The notes beneath the pieces are model-generated. The model was not told the DNA's origin. It saw nothing but the letters and a program-made list of their open reading frames with translations, and ran no database searches. Below, piece after piece: positions 39,867 through 49,493 of a stretch of 64,000 nt of DNA. The DNA comes from Ignavibacteria bacterium (GTDB lineage: Bacteria; Bacteroidota; Ignavibacteria; Ignavibacteriales; Melioribacteraceae). How positions within the stretch are numbered: the first letter of the stretch is position 1; the number at the start of each line of letters is the position of its first letter. A program made the translations under genes and the position numbers. Location of the stretch: assembly GCA_016873835.1 (NCBI GenBank), contig VGVY01000001.1, positions 1-64,000 on the forward strand. Direction: 5' to 3'.

Positions 39867-40217
39867 ATGGAAGCAAAAGCGACACACAAATACATAACTT
39901 CTTCACCGAGAAAGATGCGATTAGTAATCGATTTGATTAGAGGAAAATCAGTTGATCAAGCAATTGAAATTTTACATTTTTCACCTAAACACGCATCAAA
40001 GCCAGCTGAAAAAGTTTTGCGATCTGCTGTTTCAAATTTGATGAACAAAGATGAAAATGCTAAACATGAAATTTCTGGACTTTTCGTTAAAGAAGCTTTT
40101 GTTAATCAAGGTCCAACCTTAAAAAGAATTTCGCCAGCTCCGATGGGTAGAGCTTATAGAATTAGAAAAAGATCTAATCATTTAACAATTGTTGTTGCAA
40201 CAAAAAAGCAATCTTAG
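39867..40217 (+). CDS. rplV: 50S ribosomal protein L22
   Basis: The 116-aa L22 lines the exit tunnel. Conserved segments are SPRKMRLVIDLIRGK near the N-terminus and the beta-hairpin end PTLKRISPAPMGRAYRIRKR. ATG 39867 is preceded by GAGGTAAATTAG. It is followed by rpsC after 9 nt. Confidence 0.96.
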   Translation: MEAKATHKYITSSPRKMRLVIDLIRGKSVDQAIEILHFSPKHASKPAEKVLRSAVSNLMNKDENAKHEISGLFVKEAFVNQGPTLKRISPAPMGRAYRIRKRSNHLTIVVATKKQS

Positions 40218-40226
40218 GAGGAACTT

Positions 40227-40868
40227 TTGGGTCAAAAGACAAATCCAATCGGCTTACGGGTTGGAGTAATTAAAGGATGGGAATCAAACTGGTACGAAAA
40301 TAAAAGTTACGCACCAAAGCTCATCGAAGATAAAAAATTAAGAATCTATATTAGAAAAAGATTACAGAATGCCGGTGTTTCTTCAATTAAGATTGATAGA
40401 ACTTCTAAGAATATTATTTTAACAATTTACACTTCAAGACCCGGTGTTGTAATCGGTAAAAGTGGAAAAGAGATAGCTCAGATTGAAGAAGAATTAAAAA
40501 AATTAACTGATAAAGAAGTAAAAGTTCAGATTACAGAAATTAAGAGACCGGAATTAGATGCATTTTTAGTTGCAGAAAATGTTTCAAGACAAATTGAAGG
40601 AAGAATTTCATTTAGAAGAGCAATGAAATCTGCGATTACTTCTGCTATGAGAATGGGTGCCGAAGGAATTAGAGTAATGTGTTCTGGCAGATTAGGCGGT
40701 GCTGAAATGGCGCGTACTGAACAATATAAAGAAGGTAGAATTCCACTTCATACATTAAGAGCTGACATTGATTATGCTACTGCTACAGCTCAAACAATCT
40801 ATGGAGCAATTGGAATAAAAGTATGGATTTGTCGCGGTGAAATTTTAGGTAATAGGGCTACAGAATAA
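40227..40868 (+). CDS. rpsC: 30S ribosomal protein S3
   Basis: The 213-aa S3 has the N-terminal [17 protein letters not shown] motif, the KH domain ([18 protein letters not shown]) and the C-terminal [13 protein letters not shown] region. It contributes to mRNA helicase activity at the entry tunnel. The start is TTG 40227, directly after GGAGGAACTT. Confidence 0.96.
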   Translation: MGQKTNPIGLRVGVIKGWESNWYENKSYAPKLIEDKKLRIYIRKRLQNAGVSSIKIDRTSKNIILTIYTSRPGVVIGKSGKEIAQIEEELKKLTDKEVKVQITEIKRPELDAFLVAENVSRQIEGRISFRRAMKSAITSAMRMGAEGIRVMCSGRLGGAEMARTEQYKEGRIPLHTLRADIDYATATAQTIYGAIGIKVWICRGEILGNRATE

Positions 40869-40900
40869 AGTACTAGCAAAAAGTTTTAGGAGTTTTTCTC

Positions 40901-41320
40901 ATGTTAATGCCAAAAAGGGTAAAATATCGTAAAGCACATAGAGGTAGAAGATCTGGTAAAGCTACCCGTGGTCATCTTGTAAATTTTGGTGATTATGGAT
41001 TGAAAGCTATGGAACCAGCATGGATTACTAGCAGACAAATTGAAGCTTGCCGTGTTGCATTATCGCGTCATATGAAAAGAGACGGAAAAGTTTGGATCCG
41101 CATTTTTCCTGATAAACCAGTTACTAAGAAACCACTTGAAACCAGAATGGGTAAAGGAAAAGGTGCTCCAGAATTTTGGGTTGCTGTAATTTTACCTGGT
41201 AGAATTATGTTTGAAGTTGGCGGTGTTGATCGAGCAACAGCACATGAAGCATTGAAAGTAGCTTCTCACAAACTGCCAATTAAAACAAAAATAGTTCAAA
41301 GACCGGATTTAGAATCATAA
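40901..41320 (+). CDS. rplP: 50S ribosomal protein L16
   Basis: The 139-aa L16 begins [16 protein letters not shown], matching the usual N-terminus, so ATG 40901 is kept in preference to ATG 40907. The [24 protein letters not shown] region and [14 protein letters not shown] are conserved. A GGAG lies 12 nt upstream. Confidence 0.96.
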   Translation: MLMPKRVKYRKAHRGRRSGKATRGHLVNFGDYGLKAMEPAWITSRQIEACRVALSRHMKRDGKVWIRIFPDKPVTKKPLETRMGKGKGAPEFWVAVILPGRIMFEVGGVDRATAHEALKVASHKLPIKTKIVQRPDLES

Positions 41321-41335
41321 AAGGATTTTGACGAA

Positions 41336-41554
41336 ATGAAGATTTATGAAATACGAGAAATGTCCACAGATGAAATCAAGAAGAGAATTCTTGAAGAACA
41401 AAAAAATATTGTGGATTTAAGATTTCAACATGAATTAAAAAATTTAACAAACACTTCAAAATTGCGTCTTGTAAAAAAAGATATTGCAAAAATGAAAAGT
41501 GTTCTTAAAGAGCGTGAGTTACAAGAAGCAGCAAACTCGAAGGAAAAAAAATAA
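41336..41554 (+). CDS. rpmC: 50S ribosomal protein L29
   Basis: The 72-aa two-helix protein of the tunnel exit starts MKIYEIREMSTDEIK and contains DLRFQHELKNLTNTSKLR. ATG 41336 follows AAAAGGATTTTGACGA. A tiny 6-codon ORF (41562-41582) starts just after its ribosome-site-bearing tail and overlaps the rpsQ start; it is probably fortuitous. Confidence 0.94.
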   Translation: MKIYEIREMSTDEIKKRILEEQKNIVDLRFQHELKNLTNTSKLRLVKKDIAKMKSVLKERELQEAANSKEKK

Positions 41555-41571
41555 GGAGATAATGTCTATCC

Positions 41572-41829
41572 ATGGAGACTAGAAATTCCAGAAAAGTTAG
41601 GATTGGTACTGTTGTAAGCAACAAAATGCATAAGAGTATTATTGTTGCAATTGAAAGACGTGTTGCACATCCTATCTACAAGAAATATTTCAAGAAAACA
41701 ACAAGGTTGATGGCTCACGATGAAAAAAATGAATGTGGATTGGGTGATGTTGTTAAATTGATGGAAGTACGTCCTTTGAGTAAAAGAAAAAAATGGCGCT
41801 TAATTGAAATAGTTGAAAAAGCTAAATAG
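41572..41829 (+). CDS. rpsQ: 30S ribosomal protein S17
   Basis: The 85-aa S17 has the core [33 protein letters not shown] and ends in the basic [16 protein letters not shown] tail. ATG 41572 has AAGGAG 13 nt upstream, which is a long spacing. Confidence 0.95.
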   Translation: METRNSRKVRIGTVVSNKMHKSIIVAIERRVAHPIYKKYFKKTTRLMAHDEKNECGLGDVVKLMEVRPLSKRKKWRLIEIVEKAK

Positions 41830-41871
41830 CCCTTGGCTTATAATAAAAGTTTGATGAGGAGCTGATAAATA

Positions 41872-42240
41872 ATGATACAAGAAGAAACAAATTTAATTGT
41901 AGCAGATAATTCCGGTGCAAAGAAAGTAAGATGTATTAGAGTGCTTGGTGGCAGCAACAGAAGATATGCTAGTGTTGGTGATGTAATTGTTGTAAGTGTT
42001 AAGACTGCAATACCAGGCGGCGGAGTTAAAAAAGGTGAAGTATCTCGTGCTGTAATTGTAAGAACAAAAAAAGAGGTAAGACGCAACGATGGATCCTATA
42101 TTCGCTTCGATGAGAATGCGGCAGTGCTTTTAAATGCTCAAGGCGAACCACGCGGAACTCGTATTTTTGGACCAGTCGCAAGAGAATTAAGAGATAAAAA
42201 ATTTATGAAAATAATTTCTCTGGCTCCAGAGGTTTTATAG
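41872..42240 (+). CDS. rplN: 50S ribosomal protein L14
   Basis: The 122-aa L14 starts [22 protein letters not shown] and has the [13 protein letters not shown] and [14 protein letters not shown] signatures. It begins the spc gene order. ATG 41872 follows GAGGAGCTGATAAATA. Confidence 0.97.
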   Translation: MIQEETNLIVADNSGAKKVRCIRVLGGSNRRYASVGDVIVVSVKTAIPGGGVKKGEVSRAVIVRTKKEVRRNDGSYIRFDENAAVLLNAQGEPRGTRIFGPVARELRDKKFMKIISLAPEVL

Positions 42241-42253
42241 AGGTTGATTAAAA

Positions 42254-42580
42254 ATGAAAATTAAAAAAAATGATAATGTAATTGTAATTTCCGGAAACTA
42301 TAAAGGTAAAACTGGGAAAGTATTAAAAGTTTTTCCGTCAGATAGTAGAGTTATTATTGAAGGTGTTAATTTGAGGAAGCGTCACACTAAACCAAATCAG
42401 AAAAATCCTCAAGGCGGTATTGTTGAAAAAGAAGCACCGGTTCATGTATCTAATGTAATGTTGTTAGATCCAAAAACTAATGAACCTACAAAAATTGGCG
42501 CAAAAATAATTATTGACGATAAAACTGGTAAAAAGAGAAGAGTTAGAGTTAGCAAAATTAGCGGCGAAATGCTGACATAA
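42254..42580 (+). CDS. rplX: 50S ribosomal protein L24
   Basis: The 108-aa L24 begins with a KOW motif ([28 protein letters not shown]) and has [17 protein letters not shown]. It is an assembly initiator of the 50S subunit. ATG 42254 follows AGAGGTTGATTAAAA. Confidence 0.96.
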   Translation: MKIKKNDNVIVISGNYKGKTGKVLKVFPSDSRVIIEGVNLRKRHTKPNQKNPQGGIVEKEAPVHVSNVMLLDPKTNEPTKIGAKIIIDDKTGKKRRVRVSKISGEMLT

Positions 42581-42603
42581 AATTTCAAGGATTAATAATC
42601 GTA

Positions 42604-43245
42604 ATGGCAAAGCAAAAAGAAAACAAAGATCAAAAAGAACAGAAACCGAAAGCTGGCGCAGAGAAAAAAGAAAAAGTTGTTGAAGAAAAAATTCCAGCTA
42701 GGTTGAAGCAAAGATACGTAAAAGAGATTGTTCCAAAATTAAAAGAACAATTCAATTATTCTAGTACGATGGAAGTCCCAAAACTTGATAAAATTGTTGT
42801 TAACATGGGTGTTGGCGCTGCTGTTCAAGATTCAAAAATTTTAGAAGAAGCAGTTAAAGATCTTGAAACAATTACCGGTCAAAAATCTTCTGTTAGACAA
42901 GCAAGAAAATCGATCTCTAATTTTAAACTTAGAGAAGGGATGAAGATTGGAGCAAAAGTTACCTTACGTAATGAAAGAATGTATGAATTTTTAGATCGGT
43001 TTATTTCAATTGCGTTGCCAAGAGTTAGAGACTTTAGAGGTGTATCTGATAAATCATTTGATGGAAGAGGAAACTATACACTAGGAATTAAAGAACAAAT
43101 TATTTTTCCCGAAATTAATGTTGATAAGGTTACGAAAATTTTAGGAATGGATATTACCTTTGTAACTACTGCAAAGTCGGATAAAGAAGCATACGAATTA
43201 TTAAATGCATTCGGTATGCCTTTCAGAAAAAAAGAAATTAATTAA
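42604..43245 (+). CDS. rplE: 50S ribosomal protein L5 with charged N-terminal extension
   Basis: The core is standard L5 (5S rRNA binding), with [23 protein letters not shown] and [16 protein letters not shown]. At 213 aa it is longer than the usual about 180. The first about 32 residues form a Lys/Glu-rich, low-complexity extension. ATG 42604 has AAGGATTAATAATCGTA upstream. A later start is not supported because no other ribosome site precedes the core. Confidence 0.95.
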   Translation: MAKQKENKDQKEQKPKAGAEKKEKVVEEKIPARLKQRYVKEIVPKLKEQFNYSSTMEVPKLDKIVVNMGVGAAVQDSKILEEAVKDLETITGQKSSVRQARKSISNFKLREGMKIGAKVTLRNERMYEFLDRFISIALPRVRDFRGVSDKSFDGRGNYTLGIKEQIIFPEINVDKVTKILGMDITFVTTAKSDKEAYELLNAFGMPFRKKEIN

Positions 43246-43254
43246 AGGTAAACA

Positions 43255-43524
43255 ATGGCAAGAAAAAGTTTATTAGCAAGAGAAGCAAAAAAACGAAGAC
43301 TTTATGCTAAGTATGCTGAAAAAAGAAAAGAATTAAAAGCTAAAGGTGATTTTGAAGCTCTTCAAGCTTTACCAAGAAATTCATCACTATCTCGTGTGCA
43401 TAATAGATGTCAAATAAGCGGTAGACCGAGAGCATATTATAGAAAATTTGGTGTCTCTCGTTTAGTTTTAAGAGAAATGGCTTTACATGGAATTATTCCA
43501 GGTGTAAAGAAATCAAGTTGGTAA
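43255..43524 (+). CDS. rpsN: 30S ribosomal protein S14 (zinc-free form)
   Basis: The 89-aa S14 begins [17 protein letters not shown] and ends in the conserved [20 protein letters not shown]...[18 protein letters not shown] region. The longer length and absence of CxxC pairs mark the zinc-independent form. ATG 43255 follows TAAAGGTAAACA. Confidence 0.95.
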   Translation: MARKSLLAREAKKRRLYAKYAEKRKELKAKGDFEALQALPRNSSLSRVHNRCQISGRPRAYYRKFGVSRLVLREMALHGIIPGVKKSSW

Positions 43525-43540
43525 AAGAGGAGAATTGTAA

Positions 43541-43936
43541 ATGCCCGTAACAGATCCGATATCAGATTTTTTAACAAGAATTAGAAATGCTGTTAAAGCC
43601 AGAAAGAAATTTGTAGATATTCCTTCTTCTAAAACAAAAGTTGGACTGGCAGAAATTCTGAAGAATAATAGATTTATTAGAGATTTTAATGTTATAGAAG
43701 ACAACAAACAAAATATTTTAAGAATTCATTTACAATATTTAAAAGGTATTTCTTCTATAACTGGATTGAAGAGAATTAGTACGCCAGGATTACATACTTA
43801 TGTTGGAAAAGACGAGTTACCGAAAGTATTAAATGGTTTAGGAATTGCTATTATTTCAACCCCAAAGGGATTACTAACTGATAAACAAGCAAAACAAGAA
43901 GCAGTTGGCGGAGAAGTAATCTGCCATGTTTGGTAA
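43541..43936 (+). CDS. rpsH: 30S ribosomal protein S8
   Basis: The 131-aa S8 has [18 protein letters not shown] at the N-terminus and the C-terminal [26 protein letters not shown]. In E. coli S8 represses the spc operon. ATG 43541 follows AGAGGAGAATTGTAA. Confidence 0.96.
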   Translation: MPVTDPISDFLTRIRNAVKARKKFVDIPSSKTKVGLAEILKNNRFIRDFNVIEDNKQNILRIHLQYLKGISSITGLKRISTPGLHTYVGKDELPKVLNGLGIAIISTPKGLLTDKQAKQEAVGGEVICHVW

Positions 43937-43966
43937 ATTTTTAACAAGTTTGAATGAGGTTCAAAA

Positions 43967-44503
43967 GTGTCGCGTATAGGTAAAAAACCGATTCCAATTA
44001 AAGATGTAACTGTTACAAAAGATAATAGTAATATAAAGGTAAAAGGAAAACTTGGCGAGTTATCGATGCAAGTTCATCCCAATATGAAGGTTGAAGTAAC
44101 AAAAGATGAAATTGTTGTTACACGTCCGGATGATTCCAAAGAAAATAGATCCTTACACGGATTAACAAGAGCGTTATTGAATAATATGGTTAAAGGTGTA
44201 TCTGAAGGTTATACAAAATCTTTGGATATAGTTGGCGTTGGCTATAGAGCAGAGGCTAAAGGGAATGCAATATTATTTAACTTGGGTTATTCACATCCAA
44301 TTTATTTTATGCCTCCAGATGGAATTAAAATAGAAGTACCAGCACCAACTCAAATAAAAATTAGTGGAAATGATAAAGAATTAGTTGGAATGATAGCTGC
44401 AAAAATTAGATCATTCAAAAAACCTGAGCCTTATAAAGGTAAAGGTGTTAAATATTCGAATGAAAAAATTATTCGTAAAGCTGGTAAGACGGCGGGCAAA
44501 TAA
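43967..44503 (+). CDS. rplF: 50S ribosomal protein L6
   Basis: The 178-aa L6 starts SRIGKKPIPI and has two repeated RNA-binding domains, ending with the PEPYKGKGVKYSNEKIIRKAGKTAGK signature. The start is GTG 43967 with GAGG 7 nt upstream. Confidence 0.96.
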   Translation: MSRIGKKPIPIKDVTVTKDNSNIKVKGKLGELSMQVHPNMKVEVTKDEIVVTRPDDSKENRSLHGLTRALLNNMVKGVSEGYTKSLDIVGVGYRAEAKGNAILFNLGYSHPIYFMPPDGIKIEVPAPTQIKISGNDKELVGMIAAKIRSFKKPEPYKGKGVKYSNEKIIRKAGKTAGK

Positions 44504-44520
44504 TCAGGAGAGATTAAAAA

Positions 44521-44886
44521 ATGTTCTTAAAGGATAATAAGAAAAGAGCAAGAAAAAAAGCACGAGTGAGAAGAAAAATTAGCGGAACTGCTGAAAGACC
44601 AAGATTAAGTGTTTTCAGAAGTTTAAATCATATATATGCTCAAGTAATTGATGATAATAATAAAAATACATTAGCAGCAGCATCAACAAAAGATAAGGAA
44701 TTAGCTGACGAATTAAAGACTTCTAAAGGGAAAGCTTCAAAAAGTAAATTAGTTGGAATGCTGTTAGCCAAACGAGTTCTTGATAAAGGTATAAATGCAG
44801 TTGTTTTTGATCGAAGCGGATATCAATACCAAGGTAGAATAAAAGCACTTGCTGAAGGCGCTCGTGAAGGCGGATTGAAATTTTAA
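44521..44886 (+). CDS. rplR: 50S ribosomal protein L18
   Basis: The 121-aa 5S rRNA-binding protein contains [20 protein letters not shown] and the C-terminal [29 protein letters not shown] 44521 follows CAGGAGAGATTAAAA. The tRNA-Gln gene starts only 5 nt after its stop codon. Confidence 0.96.
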   Translation: MFLKDNKKRARKKARVRRKISGTAERPRLSVFRSLNHIYAQVIDDNNKNTLAAASTKDKELADELKTSKGKASKSKLVGMLLAKRVLDKGINAVVFDRSGYQYQGRIKALAEGAREGGLKF

Positions 44887-44891
44887 ATCAC

Positions 44892-44962
44892 TGCCGGGTC
44901 GTCTAATGGCAGGACAGCGGCCTTTGGAGCCGTATGTGGAGGTTCGAATCCTCCCCCGGCAG
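44892..44962 (+). tRNA. tRNA-Gln (TTG) inside the spc operon
   Basis: Acceptor TGCCGGG/CCCGGCA, D stem GTC/GAC, anticodon stem GCGGC/GCCGT with loop CTTTGGA (anticodon TTG), T arm GGAGG-TTCGAAT-CCTCC, discriminator G; CCA is not encoded. It lies on the same strand between rplR and rpsE, so it is probably transcribed within the spc message and released by RNase P and 3' processing. That processing would cut the mRNA there. Confidence 0.93.
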
Positions 44963-45010
44963 CTGTAAAAAATAATAATTAAGAATGACAGAATTAGAGG
45001 AGTTACTAAA

Positions 45011-45538
45011 TTGAATTTTAAGTACAAAAAAGTTTCTGGATTAGAGAACCTCAAAGAAAAAATTGTGCACATTAACAGAGTTGCAAAAGTTGTTAAAGGT
45101 GGTAGAAGGTTCAGCTTTAATGCGATAGTAGTAGTTGGAGATGGGAATGGCCACGTTGGTGTTGGGCTAGGAAAAGCAAACGAAGTAACTGATGCAATTT
45201 CCAAAGGGATAGATGACGCAAAGAAGAATGTCTTTAGAGTTTCAATAGTAAAGGGGACTATACCTCATTCAATAATTGGAAAATTTGGAGCCGGGCAAGT
45301 ATTATTAAAACCAGCATCGCCAGGTACCGGACTTATTGCCGGCGGCGGTGTGCGTGCAGTTCTTGAAGCAGCTGGTGTTCAGGATATATTAACAAAGTCA
45401 TTGGGTTCTTCAAATCCACATAATCAAGTGAAAGCTACTTTAAATGCATTGCTAAATTTAGTAGATGCAAGAACTATGGCAGCAAAACGTGGAATGAAAG
45501 TAAATGAGTTGTTTAATTTATCAATTCAAGCAAGTTAA
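45011..45538 (+). CDS. rpsE: 30S ribosomal protein S5
   Basis: The 175-aa S5 has the dsRBD-like N-terminal part with [34 protein letters not shown] and [22 protein letters not shown], then the usual C-terminal domain. The start is TTG 45011 with GAGGAG (44997-45002) 8 nt upstream. It is preceded by tRNA-Gln rather than by rplR directly. Confidence 0.96.
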   Translation: MNFKYKKVSGLENLKEKIVHINRVAKVVKGGRRFSFNAIVVVGDGNGHVGVGLGKANEVTDAISKGIDDAKKNVFRVSIVKGTIPHSIIGKFGAGQVLLKPASPGTGLIAGGGVRAVLEAAGVQDILTKSLGSSNPHNQVKATLNALLNLVDARTMAAKRGMKVNELFNLSIQAS

Positions 45539-45552
45539 ACAACGAGGATCAA

Positions 45553-45741
45553 ATGGCTAAAAAATTAAGAATAACTCAGACTGGCAGTGTTATTGATAGA
45601 CCACTAAGACAAAAGGCAACGATAAAAGCTTTAGGTTTGGGCAGACCAAATTATAATGTAATTCATAATGATACTCCTCAGATTAGAGGAATGATTAAAA
45701 AAGTATCACATCTTGTGAAAGTTGAAGAATTGGAAGCATAG
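45553..45741 (+). CDS. rpmD: 50S ribosomal protein L30
   Basis: The 62-aa L30 has [20 protein letters not shown] and [24 protein letters not shown] 45553 follows CGAGGATCAA. It is in standard order between rpsE and rplO. Confidence 0.94.
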   Translation: MAKKLRITQTGSVIDRPLRQKATIKALGLGRPNYNVIHNDTPQIRGMIKKVSHLVKVEELEA

Positions 45742-45748
45742 GAGACAA

Positions 45749-46213
45749 ATGAGCTATCTAAGTAATCTGAGACCTGCAAAAGGATCAAATAAAAAAGTAA
45801 AAAGAATTGCAAGAGGCGAAGGATCAGGGCATGGCGGTACAGCAACACGTGGAATGAATGGACAAAGATCACGTTCTGGTGCAAAATATAGAGCATGGTT
45901 TGAAGGCGGTCAAATGCCATTGCAAAGACGAGTTCCTAAAAGAGGTTTTAAAAGTCCATTCAGAGTTGAATATCAAGTTGTAAACTTAAATCGTTTACAA
46001 AGCTTAGTTGATAACAAAAAGATTGAAGATGGAATTATCAACGCTGTATCTTTATATAAAAATAAAGTTATATCAAAAGCAGTAGCACCATATAAAATAC
46101 TTGGTGTTGGTGAATTAAAAGCAAAATTAAATGTAGAAGCACATGCATTTAGTGCTTCTGCAAAAGAAAAAATTGAATCAGTTGGCGGAACTATAAAAGA
46201 GATTAAATTTTAA
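45749..46213 (+). CDS. rplO: 50S ribosomal protein L15
   Basis: The 154-aa L15 has the NLRPAKGSNKKVKRIARGEGSGHGGTATRG N-terminal glycine/basic motif and FEGGQMPLQRRVPKRGFKSP. An open frame extends to 45722, but ATG 45749 with AGGAG 5 nt upstream gives the normal N-terminus MSYLSNLRPA. Its stop overlaps the secY start by one base. Confidence 0.96.
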   Translation: MSYLSNLRPAKGSNKKVKRIARGEGSGHGGTATRGMNGQRSRSGAKYRAWFEGGQMPLQRRVPKRGFKSPFRVEYQVVNLNRLQSLVDNKKIEDGIINAVSLYKNKVISKAVAPYKILGVGELKAKLNVEAHAFSASAKEKIESVGGTIKEIKF

Positions 46214-47550
46214 TGGCTACTTTTCAAGAAACTTTCCGAAACATTTTTAAAATTCATGAATTGAGGCAAAGAATTTTATACACTCTTGCCTTATTATTTA
46301 TTGTAAGAGTTGGGACACATGTTACTGTGCCTGGGATTGACTCTTACTTACTTAATTCAGCAATGGCAAATACAACTTCCGATAATTTATTTGGTTTATA
46401 TGACTTATTTGTTGGAGGCGCATTTCGTAATGCTGCTATTTTTGCTTTAGGCATCATGCCATACATATCTGCATCAATTATTTTACAATTAGCTGGTGCG
46501 GTTGTACCATACATCCAAAAATTACAGCGCGAAGGTGAAGAAGGCAGAAAAAAAATTAATCAGTGGACACGATATGGTACTGTCCTTATTTCTGCATTCC
46601 AAGCTTGGGGTGTAACAATACACCTTATGAATCTTCAATATAATAATGCACACATTGTCCCAGATGCTGTGAGAGGTTTTACTTGGACTTTATCGACGGT
46701 CATTTTATTAGTAGCTGGAACGATGTTTATTATGTGGATGGGTGAACAAATTACGGAGAAAGGGATTGGAAACGGAATTTCCTTAATTATATTTATTGGA
46801 ATCATTGATCGTTTCCCATATTCAATATTAGATGAATACAGATTAATTTCAGCTGGACAAAGGAACTTGGTAATCGAAGTTGTAATATTAGCATTCATGG
46901 TTTTAGTTATTGCTGGCGTTGTTTTAGTTACTCAAGGTACAAGAAGAATTCCAGTGCAGTATGCTAAGAGGGTAGTTGGAAGAAAAGTGTATGGTGGAGT
47001 AACCCAATATATTCCATTACGCGTGAATACAGCTGGTGTTATGCCAATTATTTTTGCTCAATCCATTATGTTCATTCCAAGTACTTTATTATCATTTTTT
47101 CCTAATAATGAATTTGTTGCATCAATTGCTGGTTATTTTTCTTGGGAATCATTTACGTATTCACTTATTTATGCAATAATGATAGTGTTCTTTACTTATT
47201 TTTATACAGCTATTGCATTTAATCCGCAAGATGTTGCTGAAAATATGAAAAAACAAGGTGGTTTTATTCCTGGTATACGTCCAGGGAAACAGACTGCAGA
47301 TTTTATAGATAACATTTTAACAAGAATTACATTACCAGGTTCGATCTTTTTGGCAATTGTAGCAATTCTTCCAGCATTTGTTTCAAAGTTTGGTGTATCT
47401 GGTAGTTTTGCGCAATTTTTTGGAGGCACCAGTTTGTTAATTGTCGTTGGAGTTGCATTAGATACATTGCAGCAAATAGAATCTCATTTGTTAATGCGCC
47501 ACTACGATGGATTTATGAAAGCTGGTAAATTAAAAGGAAGAAGATTTTAA
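46213..47550 (+). CDS. secY: Protein translocase subunit SecY
   Basis: The 445-aa channel protein has about ten membrane segments. It includes the plug-region motif TVPGIDSYLL, the TM2 segment DLFVGGAFRNAAIFALGIMPYISASI and the conserved cytoplasmic loop ENMKKQGGFIPGIRPGKQT. The ATG overlaps the rplO stop by one base. Most bacteria have adk next; here map follows directly. Confidence 0.97.
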   Translation: MATFQETFRNIFKIHELRQRILYTLALLFIVRVGTHVTVPGIDSYLLNSAMANTTSDNLFGLYDLFVGGAFRNAAIFALGIMPYISASIILQLAGAVVPYIQKLQREGEEGRKKINQWTRYGTVLISAFQAWGVTIHLMNLQYNNAHIVPDAVRGFTWTLSTVILLVAGTMFIMWMGEQITEKGIGNGISLIIFIGIIDRFPYSILDEYRLISAGQRNLVIEVVILAFMVLVIAGVVLVTQGTRRIPVQYAKRVVGRKVYGGVTQYIPLRVNTAGVMPIIFAQSIMFIPSTLLSFFPNNEFVASIAGYFSWESFTYSLIYAIMIVFFTYFYTAIAFNPQDVAENMKKQGGFIPGIRPGKQTADFIDNILTRITLPGSIFLAIVAILPAFVSKFGVSGSFAQFFGGTSLLIVVGVALDTLQQIESHLLMRHYDGFMKAGKLKGRRF

Positions 47551-47562
47551 GACAGCTTTGAT

Positions 47563-48324
47563 GTGGTTTTAATAAAAACAAAAAAAGAAATTGATTTTAT
47601 AAGAGAAAGCTGTCAGATAGTAGCAGAAGTATTACAATTAATGAAGCGTTATGCCAAACCTGGTATAACGACCATTGAACTGGATAAAATTGCCGAGGAT
47701 TATATCTTAAGCAATAATGCAAGACCAGCATTCAAGGGATATTCACAAGCTGGTTCTTTTGATTTTCCGGGTTCAATTTGTTCTTCAGTTGATGATGAAG
47801 TTGTTCACGGTATTCCCGGGAATAGAATTCTAAATGAAGGTGAAATAATTTCAATTGATGTTGGTGTCGAGAAAAACCAATATTTTGGTGATGCCGCACT
47901 AACAATTGCAATTGGAAAAATTTCTGATGAAAAACAAAAATTAATGAACTCAACAGAAAAATCACTTTACTTAGGTATTGTAGAAGCAAATATCGGAAAT
48001 AAGATTGGTGATATTGCTTATGCAATTCAAAGCGAAGTTGAGAGTAATGGTTTTTCAGTTGTAAGAGATTTATGCGGGCATGGTGTTGGAAAACACCTTC
48101 ATGAAGATCCACAAATTCCGAATTACGGGAAACGTGGGACGGGAACTTTGATTAAAAATGGAATGACGCTGGCAATTGAACCAATGATCAATTTAGGTTC
48201 TTTTAAAGTTTATGTTGAAGATGATGGCTGGACAGTGAAGACTAGTGATGGACTTCCATCAGCACATTTTGAACATACTATAGCAATAATTGACGGCAAA
48301 GCAGAAATTTTAACTAAGTGTTGA
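47563..48324 (+). CDS. map: Methionine aminopeptidase, type I
   Basis: The 253-aa enzyme removes initiator methionine. Metal ligands are visible in SIDVGV and YFGDAA (two Asp), CGHGVGKHLHE (His), AIEPM (Glu) and HFEHT (Glu). The start is GTG 47563; the overlapping ATG at 47561 reads into a stop. It follows secY by 12 nt, with infA 3 nt after its stop. Confidence 0.96.
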   Translation: MVLIKTKKEIDFIRESCQIVAEVLQLMKRYAKPGITTIELDKIAEDYILSNNARPAFKGYSQAGSFDFPGSICSSVDDEVVHGIPGNRILNEGEIISIDVGVEKNQYFGDAALTIAIGKISDEKQKLMNSTEKSLYLGIVEANIGNKIGDIAYAIQSEVESNGFSVVRDLCGHGVGKHLHEDPQIPNYGKRGTGTLIKNGMTLAIEPMINLGSFKVYVEDDGWTVKTSDGLPSAHFEHTIAIIDGKAEILTKC

Positions 48325-48327
48325 TAA

Positions 48328-48546
48328 ATGGCAAAACAAGGTCCAATAAAAGTAGATGGTGTTGTAACAGAAACATTGCCAAATGCTCATTTTAAAGTAA
48401 AACTTGATAATGGACATGAAATACTTGCACATATATCTGGAAAAATGAGAATGCACTTCATAAAAATATTAGTAGGTGATAAGGTTGCAATAGAACTATC
48501 ACCTTATGATTTGAATAAAGGCAGAATAACATATAGGTATAAATAA
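48328..48546 (+). CDS. infA: Translation initiation factor IF-1
   Basis: The 72-aa OB-fold protein has [33 protein letters not shown] and [23 protein letters not shown]. Full normal length. It is between map and rpmJ, as in many bacteria. Confidence 0.96.
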   Translation: MAKQGPIKVDGVVTETLPNAHFKVKLDNGHEILAHISGKMRMHFIKILVGDKVAIELSPYDLNKGRITYRYK

Positions 48547-48556
48547 CGGAGAAGAG

Positions 48557-48670
48557 ATGAAGGTTAGAGCTTCCGTAAAAAAATTGTGTGAGCACTGCAA
48601 GATAATTAAGAGAAAAGGTGTAGTGCGCGTAATTTGTAAAAATCCAAAACACAAACAAAGACAAGGTTAA
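48557..48670 (+). CDS. rpmJ: 50S ribosomal protein L36 (zinc-binding form)
   Basis: The 37-aa gene is too short for most ORF searches. It starts ATG 48557 after GGAGAAGAG and encodes [17 protein letters not shown] followed by [13 protein letters not shown]. The Cys-x2-Cys-x12-Cys-x4-His zinc ribbon is complete. It lies in its standard place between infA and rpsM. Confidence 0.95.
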   Translation: MKVRASVKKLCEHCKIIKRKGVVRVICKNPKHKQRQG

Positions 48671-48688
48671 AACGAGGAGGAACAAGAT

Positions 48689-49072
48689 TTGGCTCGTATA
48701 GCTGGCATAGATTTACCAAAACAAAAAAAAGTTTACATCGGATTAACTTATATTTTTGGAATTGGAAGAACATCTGCATTGAACATACTTTCACAAGCAA
48801 ATGTAGATGCCAATAAAAAAATAAGCGAATTAACTGAAGAAGAAGTTGCAAAAATTCGTTCTGTTATGACTGCAGACTATAAAGTAGAAGGTGCACTCAG
48901 AAGCGAAGTACAGCAAAATATTAAACGCTTAATGGATATTGGTTCATATAGAGGTTTAAGACACAGACGCGGTTTACCAGCTAGAGGTCAAAGAACAAGA
49001 ACTAATTCCAGAACTCGAAAAGGAAAACGTAAAACAGTTGCCGGCAAGAAAAAAACTCCGGCTAAGAAGTAA
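48689..49072 (+). CDS. rpsM: 30S ribosomal protein S13
   Basis: The 127-aa S13 starts with [25 protein letters not shown] and has [19 protein letters not shown] and a basic tail. It contacts P-site tRNA. The start is TTG 48689 after GAGGAGGAACAAGAT. It begins the alpha block. Confidence 0.96.
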   Translation: MARIAGIDLPKQKKVYIGLTYIFGIGRTSALNILSQANVDANKKISELTEEEVAKIRSVMTADYKVEGALRSEVQQNIKRLMDIGSYRGLRHRRGLPARGQRTRTNSRTRKGKRKTVAGKKKTPAKK

Positions 49073-49092
49073 TAAATAAATGAGGAGCTACA

Positions 49093-49479
49093 TTGGCTAA
49101 GGTAGTTAAAAAGACTAAAAAGAAAGTACACGTAGATGCTGTTGGTGTTGCTCATATAAAAGCTTCATTCAATAACGTGGTAGTTACAATTACAGATATT
49201 TATGGAAATACAATTTCCTGGTCGTCTGCTGGAAAAAATGGTTTTAAAGGATCCAGAAAAAACACACCATTTGCTGCACAAGTTACAGCTGAAGCTGCAG
49301 CTAAAGAAGCACACGATCTTGGATTGAGAAAAGTTGATGTATTTGTAAAAGGACCTGGTGCTGGAAGAGAAGCCGCAATACGGGCATTGAATGTTGCCGG
49401 TTTGGATATTTTATCAATAAAAGATAACACTCCAATTCCTCACAATGGTTGCAGACCACCAAAACGCAGAAGAGTTTAA
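49093..49479 (+). CDS. rpsK: 30S ribosomal protein S11
   Basis: The 128-aa S11 contains [23 protein letters not shown] and ends [18 protein letters not shown]. It lies on the 30S platform. The start is TTG 49093 with GAGGAG 6 nt upstream. Confidence 0.96.
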   Translation: MAKVVKKTKKKVHVDAVGVAHIKASFNNVVVTITDIYGNTISWSSAGKNGFKGSRKNTPFAAQVTAEAAAKEAHDLGLRKVDVFVKGPGAGREAAIRALNVAGLDILSIKDNTPIPHNGCRPPKRRRV

Positions 49480-49493
49480 GGAGAAATAATTAG

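Noticed and set aside
41562-41582. Six-codon ORF at the rpsQ start
   Set aside because: It has good ribosome-site spacing but is far too short to support; it might at most tune rpsQ translation.
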